Positions 1 to 7,431 of a DNA stretch of 14,992 nucleotides are shown in pieces. Numbering within the stretch: the stretch's first letter is position 1; each line of letters starts with the position of its first letter. The stretch covers positions 1-14,992 of the forward strand of contig JANOSD010000059.1 of assembly GCA_031415655.1 (NCBI GenBank), in the 5' to 3' direction. The notes beneath the pieces are model-generated. The model had not been told where the DNA came from and did not search any database. It saw nothing but the letters and a program-made list of their open reading frames with translations. The translations under genes and the position numbers were made by a program. The stretch is from JAKOVR01 sp031415655. GTDB lineage: Bacteria; Actinomycetota; Acidimicrobiia; Acidimicrobiales; Acidimicrobilacustridaceae.

Positions 1-75
1 GCCCGCTGACCATTCGTGGTCGCGGGCCGTTGCAGTTTTCGAGGGCAGATCAGCAGACCTTCAGCAAGGGCGTAG

Positions 76-303
76 CTACCGGCTGGTCGTTCCGAAGAAG
101 GCCTCGACCCCCGCTCGGGACCACCGCCACCGAGTCCCCACCCGAACAACAGGCACCGGTGACCGGTTCTCGCGCGCCAACCGGCGCAACGTGTGCGGCG
201 TCACGCCAAGCATGGTCGCCAACTCCTCGGCATCAACCCACAACGGGCCACTGAGCCCGGCCACCGCCGAATTGGCCATCGAATCTGTTCCGTTTGTCTC
301 CAT
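76..303 (-). CDS. Excisionase-type helix-turn-helix protein (Xis-like)
   Basis: A small DNA-binding protein of the MerR-like/excisionase HTH_17 kind. The recognisable core runs from LWVDAEELATMLGV through HTLRRLARE to VRVGTRWRWSRAGVEAFF, the usual two helices, wing and 'R.G.RWRWSR..VEAF' ending. Such proteins bend DNA at the attachment site and steer a tyrosine integrase towards excision; that role is inferred from the family and from the integrase 107 bases upstream on the same strand. I placed the start at the ATG at 303, giving 75 aa. The frame stays open to a TTG at 354 (92 aa), and another ATG lies at 279; none has a clear ribosome binding site. The gene follows int, whereas many actinobacterial elements place xis before int. 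Downstream, 1-75 shows nothing identifiable. Confidence 0.8.
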   Translation of the reverse strand: METNGTDSMANSAVAGLSGPLWVDAEELATMLGVTPHTLRRLARENRSPVPVVRVGTRWRWSRAGVEAFFGTTSR

Positions 304-410
304 ACCTACCAACGCCACCGAACCACCCGAATCGGACAAAGAGGGATTCGACAACGCCCCTGCCGACGCGGGAATCCGTGCCGCTGCGCTCTCGATCCGA
401 GGCCAAGCAC

Positions 411-1535
411 TCAGCTACTCCACATGTCGCCCATGATCTCGGCTGCCCGGTCATCGGCCCCGGGCATGAGATGGGCGTAGACCCGCAACGTTGTGGCGGT
501 GTCGCGATGACCAAGCCGAGCCGCCACGGTGGTGATCGACTCACCGGCGTCGAGGAGCACGCTCGCCTGAAAGTGTCGAAGGTCGTGCATCCGAGCGTTG
601 ACCCCTGCCTTCTTGGCGTAGCGCTGCCATGCCTTGGAGATGCGATTGGGTGAGATCGGCTCGGCCCCGTCGGGGGAGTCAGAGAACACGAACCCAGCCT
701 CGTTGAACTCGTAACCACCGATGCGAGCGTTCTCCACCACAGTCTCGTGGTGCGCGCGCAAGGCAGCGACGAAGTACTTGTCGAGGGTCACCTTCCGTTG
801 TTGGTGGGTCTTGGTGTCCTTCTCCACGAGGTCCCTTCCCACCTCCACCACGGACCCGCGGATCGTCAGCTGACCGCGAGCAAGGCTCACATCGCTCCAC
901 CGAAGACCCGTGACCTCGGCCCGACGACACCCCGTGGCGATGAGCATGCGAAACCACAGAACTGCCTCGGGGTTGAACTGTGCAGCCATGGCGACCACCC
1001 GCTTCACCTCCTCCGCCGTCGGGGGGTCGATCTCCTCTTGCAGCACCCGCGGAGGCGTAGCCAGCTTGACGGGGTTCACGTCCAACATCTGCCACTTCAT
1101 CCCTTGATTGAACGCAGCGCGAAGGAGCCGGTGAAAGTGGTGGACCGTGGAGGCCCCACGGCCCTTCTTGGACCCGAGCATCACGTAGAGATCATCGATC
1201 ATCTTCGGGGTGACGTTTCGGAGGGGCTTCGCCAGGAACCCCGCGGGGAGCTGGTCACGCAGCGACCGGTACGAGGTGAGCGTGGTGGGTGACCTGCCGA
1301 GCGATTCGATGTGCTCGAGCCACTGGTCGATGAGCGCTCGGACGTTTGACCCGCCTTGCACCTGTTTGCCGGCATTGACCTCGACGACCATCAGCGCCAG
1401 CTGCTTCTCGGCATCTCGCTTGGTCCCCCGGAGGGCCTTGGTGCGGTACTTGGGCTTGCCCGTCAACGGGTCGCGGCCAAGCGACACCCGGGCCTGCCAG
1501 TACCCCGGACGGAGCTGTGTTACGGATCCCTTCAC
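411..1535 (-). CDS. int: Tyrosine-type site-specific recombinase / phage integrase
   Basis: A complete 374-aa integrase that cuts and rejoins DNA at attachment sites. The N-terminal ~55 residues resemble an arm-site DNA-binding domain (GYWQARVSLGRDPLTGKPK). A SAM-like core-binding domain covers about 63-150, and the catalytic domain about 170-360. The catalytic set is intact: R204 in TGCRRAE, a likely beta-hairpin lysine at K242, H317 and R320 in HDLRH, H343 in LGHRD, and nucleophile Y353 in RVYAHLMPG. The start is GTG at 1535; a -10-like TAGGAT ends exactly six bases before it, so the message is probably leaderless. The gene starts 98 bases from the 3' end of a tRNA-Lys gene and reads away from it, as expected for an element integrated in that tRNA. 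The enzyme looks active. Confidence 0.95.
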   Translation of the reverse strand: MKGSVTQLRPGYWQARVSLGRDPLTGKPKYRTKALRGTKRDAEKQLALMVVEVNAGKQVQGGSNVRALIDQWLEHIESLGRSPTTLTSYRSLRDQLPAGFLAKPLRNVTPKMIDDLYVMLGSKKGRGASTVHHFHRLLRAAFNQGMKWQMLDVNPVKLATPPRVLQEEIDPPTAEEVKRVVAMAAQFNPEAVLWFRMLIATGCRRAEVTGLRWSDVSLARGQLTIRGSVVEVGRDLVEKDTKTHQQRKVTLDKYFVAALRAHHETVVENARIGGYEFNEAGFVFSDSPDGAEPISPNRISKAWQRYAKKAGVNARMHDLRHFQASVLLDAGESITTVAARLGHRDTATTLRVYAHLMPGADDRAAEIMGDMWSS

Positions 1536-1541
1536 GGGCGA

Positions 1542-1547
1542 ATCCTA
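1542..1547 (-). promoter_or_regulatory. -10 box of int, leaderless arrangement
   Basis: TAGGAT on the minus strand is followed by six bases and then the GTG start of int. This TANNNT-N6-start spacing puts transcription initiation at the start codon. No good -35 is seen; that position is occupied by the tandem 12-bp repeat, so a bound protein could control the promoter. Confidence 0.5.
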
Positions 1548-1551
1548 CCAG

Positions 1552-1575
1552 ATGTATGTTACAATGTATGTTACA
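1552..1575. repeat. Two perfect tandem 12-bp repeats upstream of int
   Basis: ATGTATGTTACA occurs twice head to tail (1552-1563 and 1564-1575), between the int -10 box and the tRNA 3' end. The pair is bracketed by an 8-bp perfect inverted repeat, TCCTACCA at 1543-1550 and TGGTAGGA at 1587-1594. Directly repeated short sites beside an integrase are typical of integrase arm sites, excisionase sites or an operator for an element repressor. Which of these applies cannot be told from sequence. Confidence 0.75.
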
Positions 1576-1632
1576 CACTTGAACGTTGGTAGGACTTGCT
1601 ACTACTGGCACTACCTCTGACCTGGGATTTTG

Positions 1633-1676
1633 TGGTGCCCCCGGTGGGATTCGAACCCACGATCATCGGATTAAAA
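1633..1676 (-). other. Candidate attachment-site core in the tRNA-Lys 3' half
   Basis: Tyrosine integrases commonly recombine within the anticodon or T-arm to 3' end of a tRNA gene and leave the tRNA intact. The tRNA 3' end faces the integrase here, so the core, if there is one, should lie in this segment. The second copy would be at the far end of the element, left of the window. No duplicate exists inside the window, so the limits are a guess. Confidence 0.3.
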
Positions 1677-1708
1677 GTCCGTTGCCTTAACCACTTGGCC
1701 ACGGAGGC
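1633..1708 (-). tRNA. tRNA-Lys (anticodon UUU)
   Basis: Read on the minus strand, 76 bases fold as a standard tRNA. The acceptor stem is GCCTCCG with CGGGGGC (one G-U pair), the D arm is GCC/GGC with GG in the loop, and the anticodon loop is CTTTTAA (U33, anticodon TTT). The variable loop has five bases, and the T arm is GTGGG-TTCGAAT-CCCAC. Discriminator A and CCA are encoded. Base pair 27-43 is A-A, a small mismatch. A possible -10 box TAACGT (1715-1720, minus) lies six bases before the 5' end. The gene is the probable integration target of the neighbouring element. Confidence 0.95.
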
Positions 1709-1845
1709 CCACTGACGTTACCGGGCCGGGTGGCTGTGCTCCGAGTCAGATCCTGGACCGGACCACTTCCACCCTTCCCACCGCATCGGTGCACCCCGAG
1801 CCAACCTTTCCGCAGAAGGGGAGAAGTCGTGAACCAGCGCCGGAG

Positions 1846-3102
1846 TCACTCGCTGAGCAACAATTCGGCGGGATCAAGATCGGGCGGCGCCGCCAGCTCC
1901 CACGCGCCGTTTCGCCGCTCAAACCGATACCACAGCCCGCTCCGTCCGAGCCGAAGCTGAAAGTCGCCAGCGCTCACCCGGTTGTCGCGCAGTCGCGGGT
2001 TGGCGCCGAACTCCTGCAGCACATTTTTGGCCGGGGCCATCTGCTCCGCCTTCGGCACCCAGGTGCTGTCGGTCAGGTCGACCCCCTCCGCTCCCCCGAA
2101 CTGCCATGCCACCGCGTGCGCCAACAAGCGGCGGACCGGCATCGCGGCCAACCGGGCCACGTCGTCGAAGGCTGGCGTGCCGAGCGCCATGCTTCCGCGG
2201 CGGGCAACGTCGTGATCGCGGGAGAGGCCGAGCCCGCTGGATTGGTCTCCTGCCAACACTGCCCACGCCCGCCGGGCCGCATCGGCCGCCAGAGCCGTGA
2301 GATCGGCACGACTGATCCCGCTCGCCGGCGGCGGGTCCAACGCCAGCGGGGCCGGAGTGCCCGGGTGTTGCGCTAGCGGCATGCGCTCGACCGCATCGAG
2401 TCGGGAGGCTTGGTCGTTGCTATCGCCCGCTGATTTCCACACGTTTCGGGCGGCGACGGCTACCGGGTTGTCGCGTCGAGAGGCCCGTGCCACGAGCCCC
2501 GCATTTCCCGGCAACCCTGCTCGATCCACCCGTCCGCCCGGAGCAGCCGACGCCGCGGGATCAGCGCTACCGCTTCGACGCGACCGAACGCCGGCGAGTA
2601 CCGCATCACGCGCCCGGCCCCGCAACAGGAAGATCGTGAACGGATCGTCGTCCATGAGGTCGGCGATCAGATAGCAGACGGCGGCGGCGTGTTTGCAGGG
2701 ATTCGCCCAGTCCGGACAGGAACAGTTCGTGCCCACCTCACCGGCGATGGGGAGCAATTCGATCTCCACCGACTGTGCTTCCTGCAAGATCTCCGGTGGC
2801 AGTTCGCCGTCGAGCAACGCGGCAGCGTGGGCGGCTTTGGCCGCGATCACATCGAGCGTCGTCTTCCACTCCTCGTCACTGAAGGGCCGGACACGAACCT
2901 GCACCTGATACGGCGTGGGCCGGTTGCCCTGCACCAGTGCCTTCACCAAACCCGGCTCCACATGCAGGGTTCCCACCCGCGCCTGACGGGCATACGTGCG
3001 CCCCCGCGGCAACCGATTGGCATCGAGCCGGGCGCGCTGTTCGAGCGACTCGATCCATGCCTTGCCCCACCAAGTGGAACCGAAGTTTCGACGCGGAGCC
3101 AT
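1846..3102 (-). CDS. SWIM zinc-finger protein
   Basis: A 418-aa protein with a SWIM zinc-binding motif, C127-S-C129, C136-K-H138 (CSCPDWANPCKH), the CxCx(n)CxH signature. SWIM domains are predicted to bind DNA or protein. The start (RRNFGSTWWGKAWIESLE) is typical of the bacterial SWIM proteins encoded beside SNF2 helicases. After about residue 165 the sequence is Ala/Pro/Arg-rich and less conserved-looking, with an ordered end (GDFQLRLGRSGLWYRFERR) that I do not assign. The ATG overlaps the helicase stop by one base (TGATG), so the two are translationally coupled and the protein is probably a helicase partner. The biological role of the pair is not established; DNA repair, chromatin-like remodelling or defence are all guesses. 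Confidence 0.9.
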   Translation of the reverse strand: MAPRRNFGSTWWGKAWIESLEQRARLDANRLPRGRTYARQARVGTLHVEPGLVKALVQGNRPTPYQVQVRVRPFSDEEWKTTLDVIAAKAAHAAALLDGELPPEILQEAQSVEIELLPIAGEVGTNCSCPDWANPCKHAAAVCYLIADLMDDDPFTIFLLRGRARDAVLAGVRSRRSGSADPAASAAPGGRVDRAGLPGNAGLVARASRRDNPVAVAARNVWKSAGDSNDQASRLDAVERMPLAQHPGTPAPLALDPPPASGISRADLTALAADAARRAWAVLAGDQSSGLGLSRDHDVARRGSMALGTPAFDDVARLAAMPVRRLLAHAVAWQFGGAEGVDLTDSTWVPKAEQMAPAKNVLQEFGANPRLRDNRVSAGDFQLRLGRSGLWYRFERRNGAWELAAPPDLDPAELLLSE

Positions 3103-6100
3103 CAGCGCCCGCCCAAATCGGTGCCGTCAGAGAACCCGTCGTGCGTCGTCCCCAAGCCCGAGCCCAAGCCCGAGCCCGATCCCAAGCCAGAGCCCGAGCC
3201 GGAGCTAGATCCAGAGCGTTTGGCTTTGCGACTTTTGCGGTCGTCGGCGGAGGCCGTGTCGGCCGAACCGAAACCGATCAGGTCGCGCAGCTCATCGTCA
3301 CTGAGTTTCGACAGCCAGGCTTCACCCTCCCCGACCACCGCATCGGCGAGGTCACGTTTGCGCTCCAGCAATTCGGCGATGCGGTCTTCGATGGTGCCCT
3401 CGGAGAGCAGTCGGTACACCTGCACCGCCTTGTTCTGACCAATCCGGTAGGCACGGTCGGTGGCCTGATCTTCCACCGCCGGATTCCACCAACGGTCGTA
3501 GTGGATCACGTGGTTGGCCTTCGTGAGGTTGAGGCCCGTCCCCCCGGCCTTGAGCGACAGCAGGAATACCGGCACCTCACCGGCTTGGAACCGGTCCACC
3601 ATCTCCTGACGTTTCTTCACCTGCACCTTGCCGTTCAAGAACAGGCTCGCCACACCGCGATCGTTGAGGTGCTGCTGGATCAGCTTGCCCATCTCGACGT
3701 ACTGCGTGAACACCAGTACCGACTCGCCACCATCGATGATCGCGTCGACCAGCTCATCAAACGCCGCCAGCTTTCCGGATCGGCCGGCAATCGGGCCCGC
3801 TTCCTTGAGGAAGTGGGCGGGGTGATTAGTGATCTGCTTCAAGCCGGTAAAGAGCTTGAAGATCAACCCCTGCCGCTGGATACCGTCGGTCTCCTCGATC
3901 GCCGCCAACGCATCGCGAGCACAGCTCTCATACAACGAGAGCTGCTCGGTAGTGAGGGGAACGATCACGTTCGACTCGGTCTTGGCCGGCAAGTCCGGAG
4001 CAATCGTGGGGTCGGACTTCTTCCGGCGCAGCAGGAACGGTCGCACCATCTGGCTGAATCGTTGTGTGGCCTCTGCGTCGCGGTCGCGCTCCACCGGCAC
4101 CGCCACATTGGTCTTGAACACATCGAGCGGACCCAGCAACCCGGGGGTGGTCCAATCAAGCAACGCCCACAACTCGGTGAGCCGGTTCTCCACCGGCGTG
4201 CCAGTGAGGGCGAGGCGTGAACGGGCCGGCACTCGCCGAAGCTCTCGGGCGGTACGGGCCAACGGGTTCTTCACGTGCTGCGCCTCGTCCGCCACCACCA
4301 AACCCCATTCGATCTCGGCCAACGCCTCGCGGTCGCGGCGGATCAAGCCGTAGGTGACGAGCACAATCTCATCGTCGGCCACGTCGTCGAGATGACGCTC
4401 GCCCCCGTGATACCGGCGCACCTCGACCCCGGGAGCGAACCGACCAACCTCCCGTTCCCAGTTGCCGAGCAGCGTGGCCGGGCACACCACCAGGGTCGGG
4501 CCGACGGGCTCGGTCGGGTTCGGACGGTCGTCACGGTGTCGATGCAGGTGCAGCGCGATGAGCTGAATCGTCTTCCCGAGCCCCATGTCGTCGGCCAGGC
4601 ACCCGCCCAAGCCGAGGTCGGTCATTTCATGCAGCCACGCCAAGCCTCGACGTTGATACGGACGCAGCTCAGCCTCAAGCCCGACCGGTTCCGGGAGCTC
4701 CTGGGCGGAGTCGAGCGCTCGCAAACGATCCGCCAACTCGGCTAACGGACCCTCGACCACAAGGTCGATCGTCTCGCCGTCGACCGTGATGGTGCCGTTG
4801 ATCGCGTTCGCCAGCAGATCGGCGGCACGCACCTTGCGCCGCTGACGAAGCCGGTTCAACATCTCGGGATCGGCGGCCACCCATCGACCCCGCAACCGCA
4901 CCAATGGGCGCTTGGCCTCGGCCAGCGCGTGAAGTTCTGCGGCGGTGAGTTCACTGCCGTCGAGCAATGCATGCCAACGGAAATCGAGCAACGAATCGAG
5001 ATTGATCCCTGAGGCCACCACGCTGCCGGGATTCGGCGTGGTGGCGCGAGCCTGCAAGGTGAGGCTCGACCGGAGCAGGTCGGCCGGCCACAACACTTCG
5101 AAGCCGGCACCGGCGAGCTCGTCGGTGAGCGGCCCGAGGAGGTCGTCCGCCTCATCGGGGCTGAGAGCGATCGTGGTGGGACGAGCGTCGTCGAGTGCCC
5201 GTTTGAGCGGAGGCCACACGGTGGCACCGCGGCGAAGGGCGAGGAGCAGATCGGTCTCGGCGTCTTCACCAAACCGGGCAATCACCGAGTCCGGTGCATC
5301 CCAGAGCGCTTCGGCCTCTACCAGCAGGCTCGGGTCGGCGTTGCTACGAAGCAACAATGTGGCGGTGATGTCAAGGTCGTATTCGTCGACCCCCTCGGTC
5401 AACGCCGCGAGGTGTTCGTCATCGAAGGGAAGGTCGAGACGCAGGACGGGGCGAGCACCGGCGGTGAGGCTTCGGTCGACCGCCGCCAGCCAATCCGGCC
5501 AGGCGCTCACATCTGTGGTGCGACGAGCGGCGAAGGCCGGTGACCTCGTGAGCACCGGAGCCCCCGCCGTGCGTACGAAAGCATCCGCCACCGCATCAAG
5601 GCACACCCGAACCAGCCATTGCGGGTCGTACAGGTAAGCCGGAGGTTGGCCATCGGCACGACGGCGGCCAGCACCGCCCGGCGGCACCACCGCACCGATC
5701 GCGTCGGGATCGATCACTGCAGTGAAGGCCGCTGGGGGCAGCGCCTCACTGATAGCGGCGAGCAACTCGTCGTCGTGCGGGTCGAGCGGGCCGACACGCC
5801 AGGTGTCGTTTCCACCGGCCGAAACCCCGGGCACGATGCGACCCCGGGCAATTAGTCCCAACGCCACGCGGACAACCTTGCTCCACGCCTCGACCGAAAC
5901 CGAGGTAGTGGGAGTGTTCCGATGGGTGGCCAGCCAGTCGATCGCGTCCGGCATGGCGATCTCGACCGCCTGCACGTCAGCGGTGACCAACGTTCGACCG
6001 GCGCGGTTCTTTCCGCTGGGGAATGCCACTTCAAGATCGGACCGCGTCGAGGGAATCGCCAGGTCGATCCCGGTATCGGTGTGCACGATCGGGGCCTGCA

Positions 6101-6323
6101 CCAGGGTATCGAGCGACCACAAAACGAACCGCCCGTGGCGGGGCGGGTCCGACGGGAGAAACGACACTTCCACCAGCGCACCGACCGCCACCGGCGGCGG
6201 TAGGTCCACAACAAACGCATCGGGGCCGACTTCGGACGGGATGTCGAGGTCGCTCGGCGGGCCGGCGGCGGTATCGGCCGGCGAGGCCGATTCAGAGTGG
6301 GGTGCGGGGACGGGAAGGGTCAC
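3102..6323 (-). CDS. SNF2-family (Swi2/Snf2) ATP-dependent helicase/translocase
   Basis: A 1073-aa superfamily-2 motor with every core motif visible. Motif I is ADDMGLGKT (577-585, Lys584), motif II is DEAQ (679-682), and motif III is LTGTP (706-710). Motif V is SLKAGGTGLNL (923-933), and motif VI is DQATDRAYRIGQ (952-963). The ~550-residue N-terminal part, with 'DSLLDFRWHALLDGSELTAAE' at about 443, matches the SNF2-associated region (DUF3670-like) of large bacterial members. Such enzymes translocate on duplex DNA and remodel protein-DNA complexes. The last ~35 residues are a Gly-Ser tail (GSGSGLG repeats, about 1037-1058) that looks disordered. The start is GTG at 6323 without a clear ribosome binding site; conserved-looking sequence begins near residue 35, so a later start is possible. 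It is followed directly by the SWIM gene. Confidence 0.95.
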   Translation of the reverse strand: MTLPVPAPHSESASPADTAAGPPSDLDIPSEVGPDAFVVDLPPPVAVGALVEVSFLPSDPPRHGRFVLWSLDTLVQAPIVHTDTGIDLAIPSTRSDLEVAFPSGKNRAGRTLVTADVQAVEIAMPDAIDWLATHRNTPTTSVSVEAWSKVVRVALGLIARGRIVPGVSAGGNDTWRVGPLDPHDDELLAAISEALPPAAFTAVIDPDAIGAVVPPGGAGRRRADGQPPAYLYDPQWLVRVCLDAVADAFVRTAGAPVLTRSPAFAARRTTDVSAWPDWLAAVDRSLTAGARPVLRLDLPFDDEHLAALTEGVDEYDLDITATLLLRSNADPSLLVEAEALWDAPDSVIARFGEDAETDLLLALRRGATVWPPLKRALDDARPTTIALSPDEADDLLGPLTDELAGAGFEVLWPADLLRSSLTLQARATTPNPGSVVASGINLDSLLDFRWHALLDGSELTAAELHALAEAKRPLVRLRGRWVAADPEMLNRLRQRRKVRAADLLANAINGTITVDGETIDLVVEGPLAELADRLRALDSAQELPEPVGLEAELRPYQRRGLAWLHEMTDLGLGGCLADDMGLGKTIQLIALHLHRHRDDRPNPTEPVGPTLVVCPATLLGNWEREVGRFAPGVEVRRYHGGERHLDDVADDEIVLVTYGLIRRDREALAEIEWGLVVADEAQHVKNPLARTARELRRVPARSRLALTGTPVENRLTELWALLDWTTPGLLGPLDVFKTNVAVPVERDRDAEATQRFSQMVRPFLLRRKKSDPTIAPDLPAKTESNVIVPLTTEQLSLYESCARDALAAIEETDGIQRQGLIFKLFTGLKQITNHPAHFLKEAGPIAGRSGKLAAFDELVDAIIDGGESVLVFTQYVEMGKLIQQHLNDRGVASLFLNGKVQVKKRQEMVDRFQAGEVPVFLLSLKAGGTGLNLTKANHVIHYDRWWNPAVEDQATDRAYRIGQNKAVQVYRLLSEGTIEDRIAELLERKRDLADAVVGEGEAWLSKLSDDELRDLIGFGSADTASADDRKSRKAKRSGSSSGSGSGLGSGSGLGSGLGTTHDGFSDGTDLGGR
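3151..3216. repeat. Hexamer repeat encoding the Gly-Ser tail of the helicase
   Basis: On the plus strand about eleven successive 6-bp units, mostly CCCAAG and CCCGAG, alternate in a rough 12-bp pattern. On the coding strand they give the GS/GL linker at the helicase C-terminus. Such a tract can change length by slippage in whole codons without breaking the frame. Confidence 0.85.
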
Positions 6324-6354
6324 GGAGTACAGCGGAGGAACGAGGAAGCCGGAG

Positions 6355-6360
6355 AATCTA
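6355..6360 (-). promoter_or_regulatory. Possible -10 box for the SNF2/SWIM operon
   Basis: TAGATT on the minus strand would give a transcript starting near 6348 with a leader of about 25 bases. No convincing -35 is seen. The box overlaps the left arm of the palindrome at 6358-6373, so a protein bound there could block it. Confidence 0.3.
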
Positions 6361-6373
6361 CCTCAGAAGGTAG
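6358..6373. promoter_or_regulatory. Palindrome in the divergent helicase/MNT control region
   Basis: CTACCT-CAGA-AGGTAG, a perfect 6-bp inverted repeat with a four-base centre. It lies in the 106-bp space between the divergent starts of the helicase (6323) and the MNT gene (6430). Its size and place suit an operator for a dimeric regulator, possibly the toxin-antitoxin complex. This is inference. Confidence 0.4.
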
Positions 6374-6417
6374 GTCGAGCGATAGAGCAACTCCGCGCTG
6401 CTACTTCGGCGAGCCGG

Positions 6418-6423
6418 TAGCCT
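6418..6423 (+). promoter_or_regulatory. -10 box of the MNT-HEPN operon, leaderless arrangement
   Basis: TAGCCT is followed by exactly six bases and the GTG start of the MNT gene, the same TANNNT-N6-GTG spacing found at int and the ABC permease. This supports choosing the GTG at 6430, since no ribosome binding site precedes it. Confidence 0.45.
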
Positions 6424-6429
6424 CACGAT

Positions 6430-6963
6430 GTGTCACCTCTGCCGACCGCCGATGCGAATCACGGCGATCTTGCACACGACCATGAGGCGCTCACTGCCCT
6501 ACAGGGCCTCCTCGATGCGTGCAAAGACGGCACGATCGATCGGCTGTGCGACCGACTGGGCATCGAACTGCTCGGAAGCTTCGGCAGTGCCGTCGTGGCG
6601 TGGCACGCCAACCAACGCGGCGAGCATGATTCACTCGGCGCCTCGCCCCACGATCTCGATATCGCCGTGCAATTCGCCGGACCGTTGCGTCCACTCGAAA
6701 CCCTCGACGCGCTCACGGCACTCACGTCGTACGACCACATCGATCTCGCCGTGATGAATGATGCCGACCCGGTGCTCCGGGCGGCGGGACTCACGGGCAT
6801 TGGGCTGTTCGAACGGGAACGCGGAGCTTGGGCCGAAGCGCAGATACAGGCAGTCGCCGAACGGCGCGACACCGCCTGGCTCCGCCATCTTGATCTCTTG
6901 GCCATGAGCGGACGCCGGCCGTCGTCGATCACCGAGTGGTACGCCGACTGGCAGGGAGCATGA
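6430..6963 (+). CDS. mntA: MNT-domain nucleotidyltransferase, antitoxin of an MNT-HEPN module
   Basis: A 177-aa minimal nucleotidyltransferase. The GSFGS motif (49-53) and D75-L-D77 (SPHDLDIAV) should bind metal and ATP, and D105 (HIDLAVMN) is the likely third acidic residue. The 'ADPVLRAAGLTGIGLFERE' stretch is typical of MNT antitoxins. In characterised MntA-HepT pairs this enzyme silences the toxin by transferring AMP to a tyrosine of the HEPN protein. The loop between GS and DxD has 24 residues, against about 10 in the described GSX10DXD motif. The gene overlaps the HEPN gene by ATGA and is divergent from the SNF2 helicase. The first ~20 residues look non-conserved, and the GTG start rests on the leaderless -10 spacing. 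Confidence 0.85.
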   Translation: MSPLPTADANHGDLAHDHEALTALQGLLDACKDGTIDRLCDRLGIELLGSFGSAVVAWHANQRGEHDSLGASPHDLDIAVQFAGPLRPLETLDALTALTSYDHIDLAVMNDADPVLRAAGLTGIGLFERERGAWAEAQIQAVAERRDTAWLRHLDLLAMSGRRPSSITEWYADWQGA

Positions 6964-7400
6964 CCCCGCGGCGGTCCGATCCCGACGTCATCACCCGTCG
7001 GCTCGCCTTGATTCGATCCACGCTCGTCGATCTCGAGGGGATGGGCGAGATCACGATCGAGCGGTTAGAACTCGAGCCGATCACACGAGCGGCGGTGGAA
7101 CGGTTCCTTCAGGTTCTTGTCGACCTGGCCATTGATGTGAACGGCCACCTCCTGGTTTCGGCGGGGCAGCCGTCGCCGGCCACAGCCCGCGACTCGTTCC
7201 TTGGGCTGGCCAAGATCGGGGCGATCTCACCCGCGCTGGCGGAGGCGATTGCTCCCGCCGCCAGCCTCCGCAATCTGCTCGTCCACCGTTACGCCGACAT
7301 CAACTTGCGGCTTCTCGCCGATGCGGTGCCGACGATGCTCGAGCTGACGCCGAAGTGGCTCGAAGCGGTCGCCACCGCCCTCGTGGAACGCCTCGCCTGA
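6960..7400 (+). CDS. hepT: HEPN-domain RNase toxin (HepT/DUF86 family)
   Basis: A 146-aa all-helical HEPN protein of the DUF86/HepT group. The catalytic motif R104-NLLV-H109-R-Y111 fits RX4HXY exactly: Arg and His form the RNase site of the dimer, and Tyr111 is the expected AMPylation target of MntA. The preceding 'SFLGLAKIGAISPALAEAIAPAASLRN' is typical of the family. The start at 6960 uses the ATG in the ATGA overlap with the antitoxin stop; a GTG at 6936 would add eight residues but lies deeper inside mntA. The gene should therefore be translated only with its antitoxin. It looks intact, so the toxin is probably active and held in check. Confidence 0.88.
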   Translation: MTPRRSDPDVITRRLALIRSTLVDLEGMGEITIERLELEPITRAAVERFLQVLVDLAIDVNGHLLVSAGQPSPATARDSFLGLAKIGAISPALAEAIAPAASLRNLLVHRYADINLRLLADAVPTMLELTPKWLEAVATALVERLA

Positions 7401-7431
7401 AGTATTCGTGAGCGTGACCGGACGGGTGACC

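Noticed and set aside
2937..4220. A 427-codon plus-strand open frame
   Set aside because: It lies opposite the SNF2 helicase and SWIM gene, whose motifs are unmistakable. The product is a composition-driven shadow without domain signals.
6936..6959. Earlier GTG start for the HEPN toxin
   Set aside because: The ATGA overlap at 6960 is the usual arrangement, and the extra eight residues match nothing in the family.
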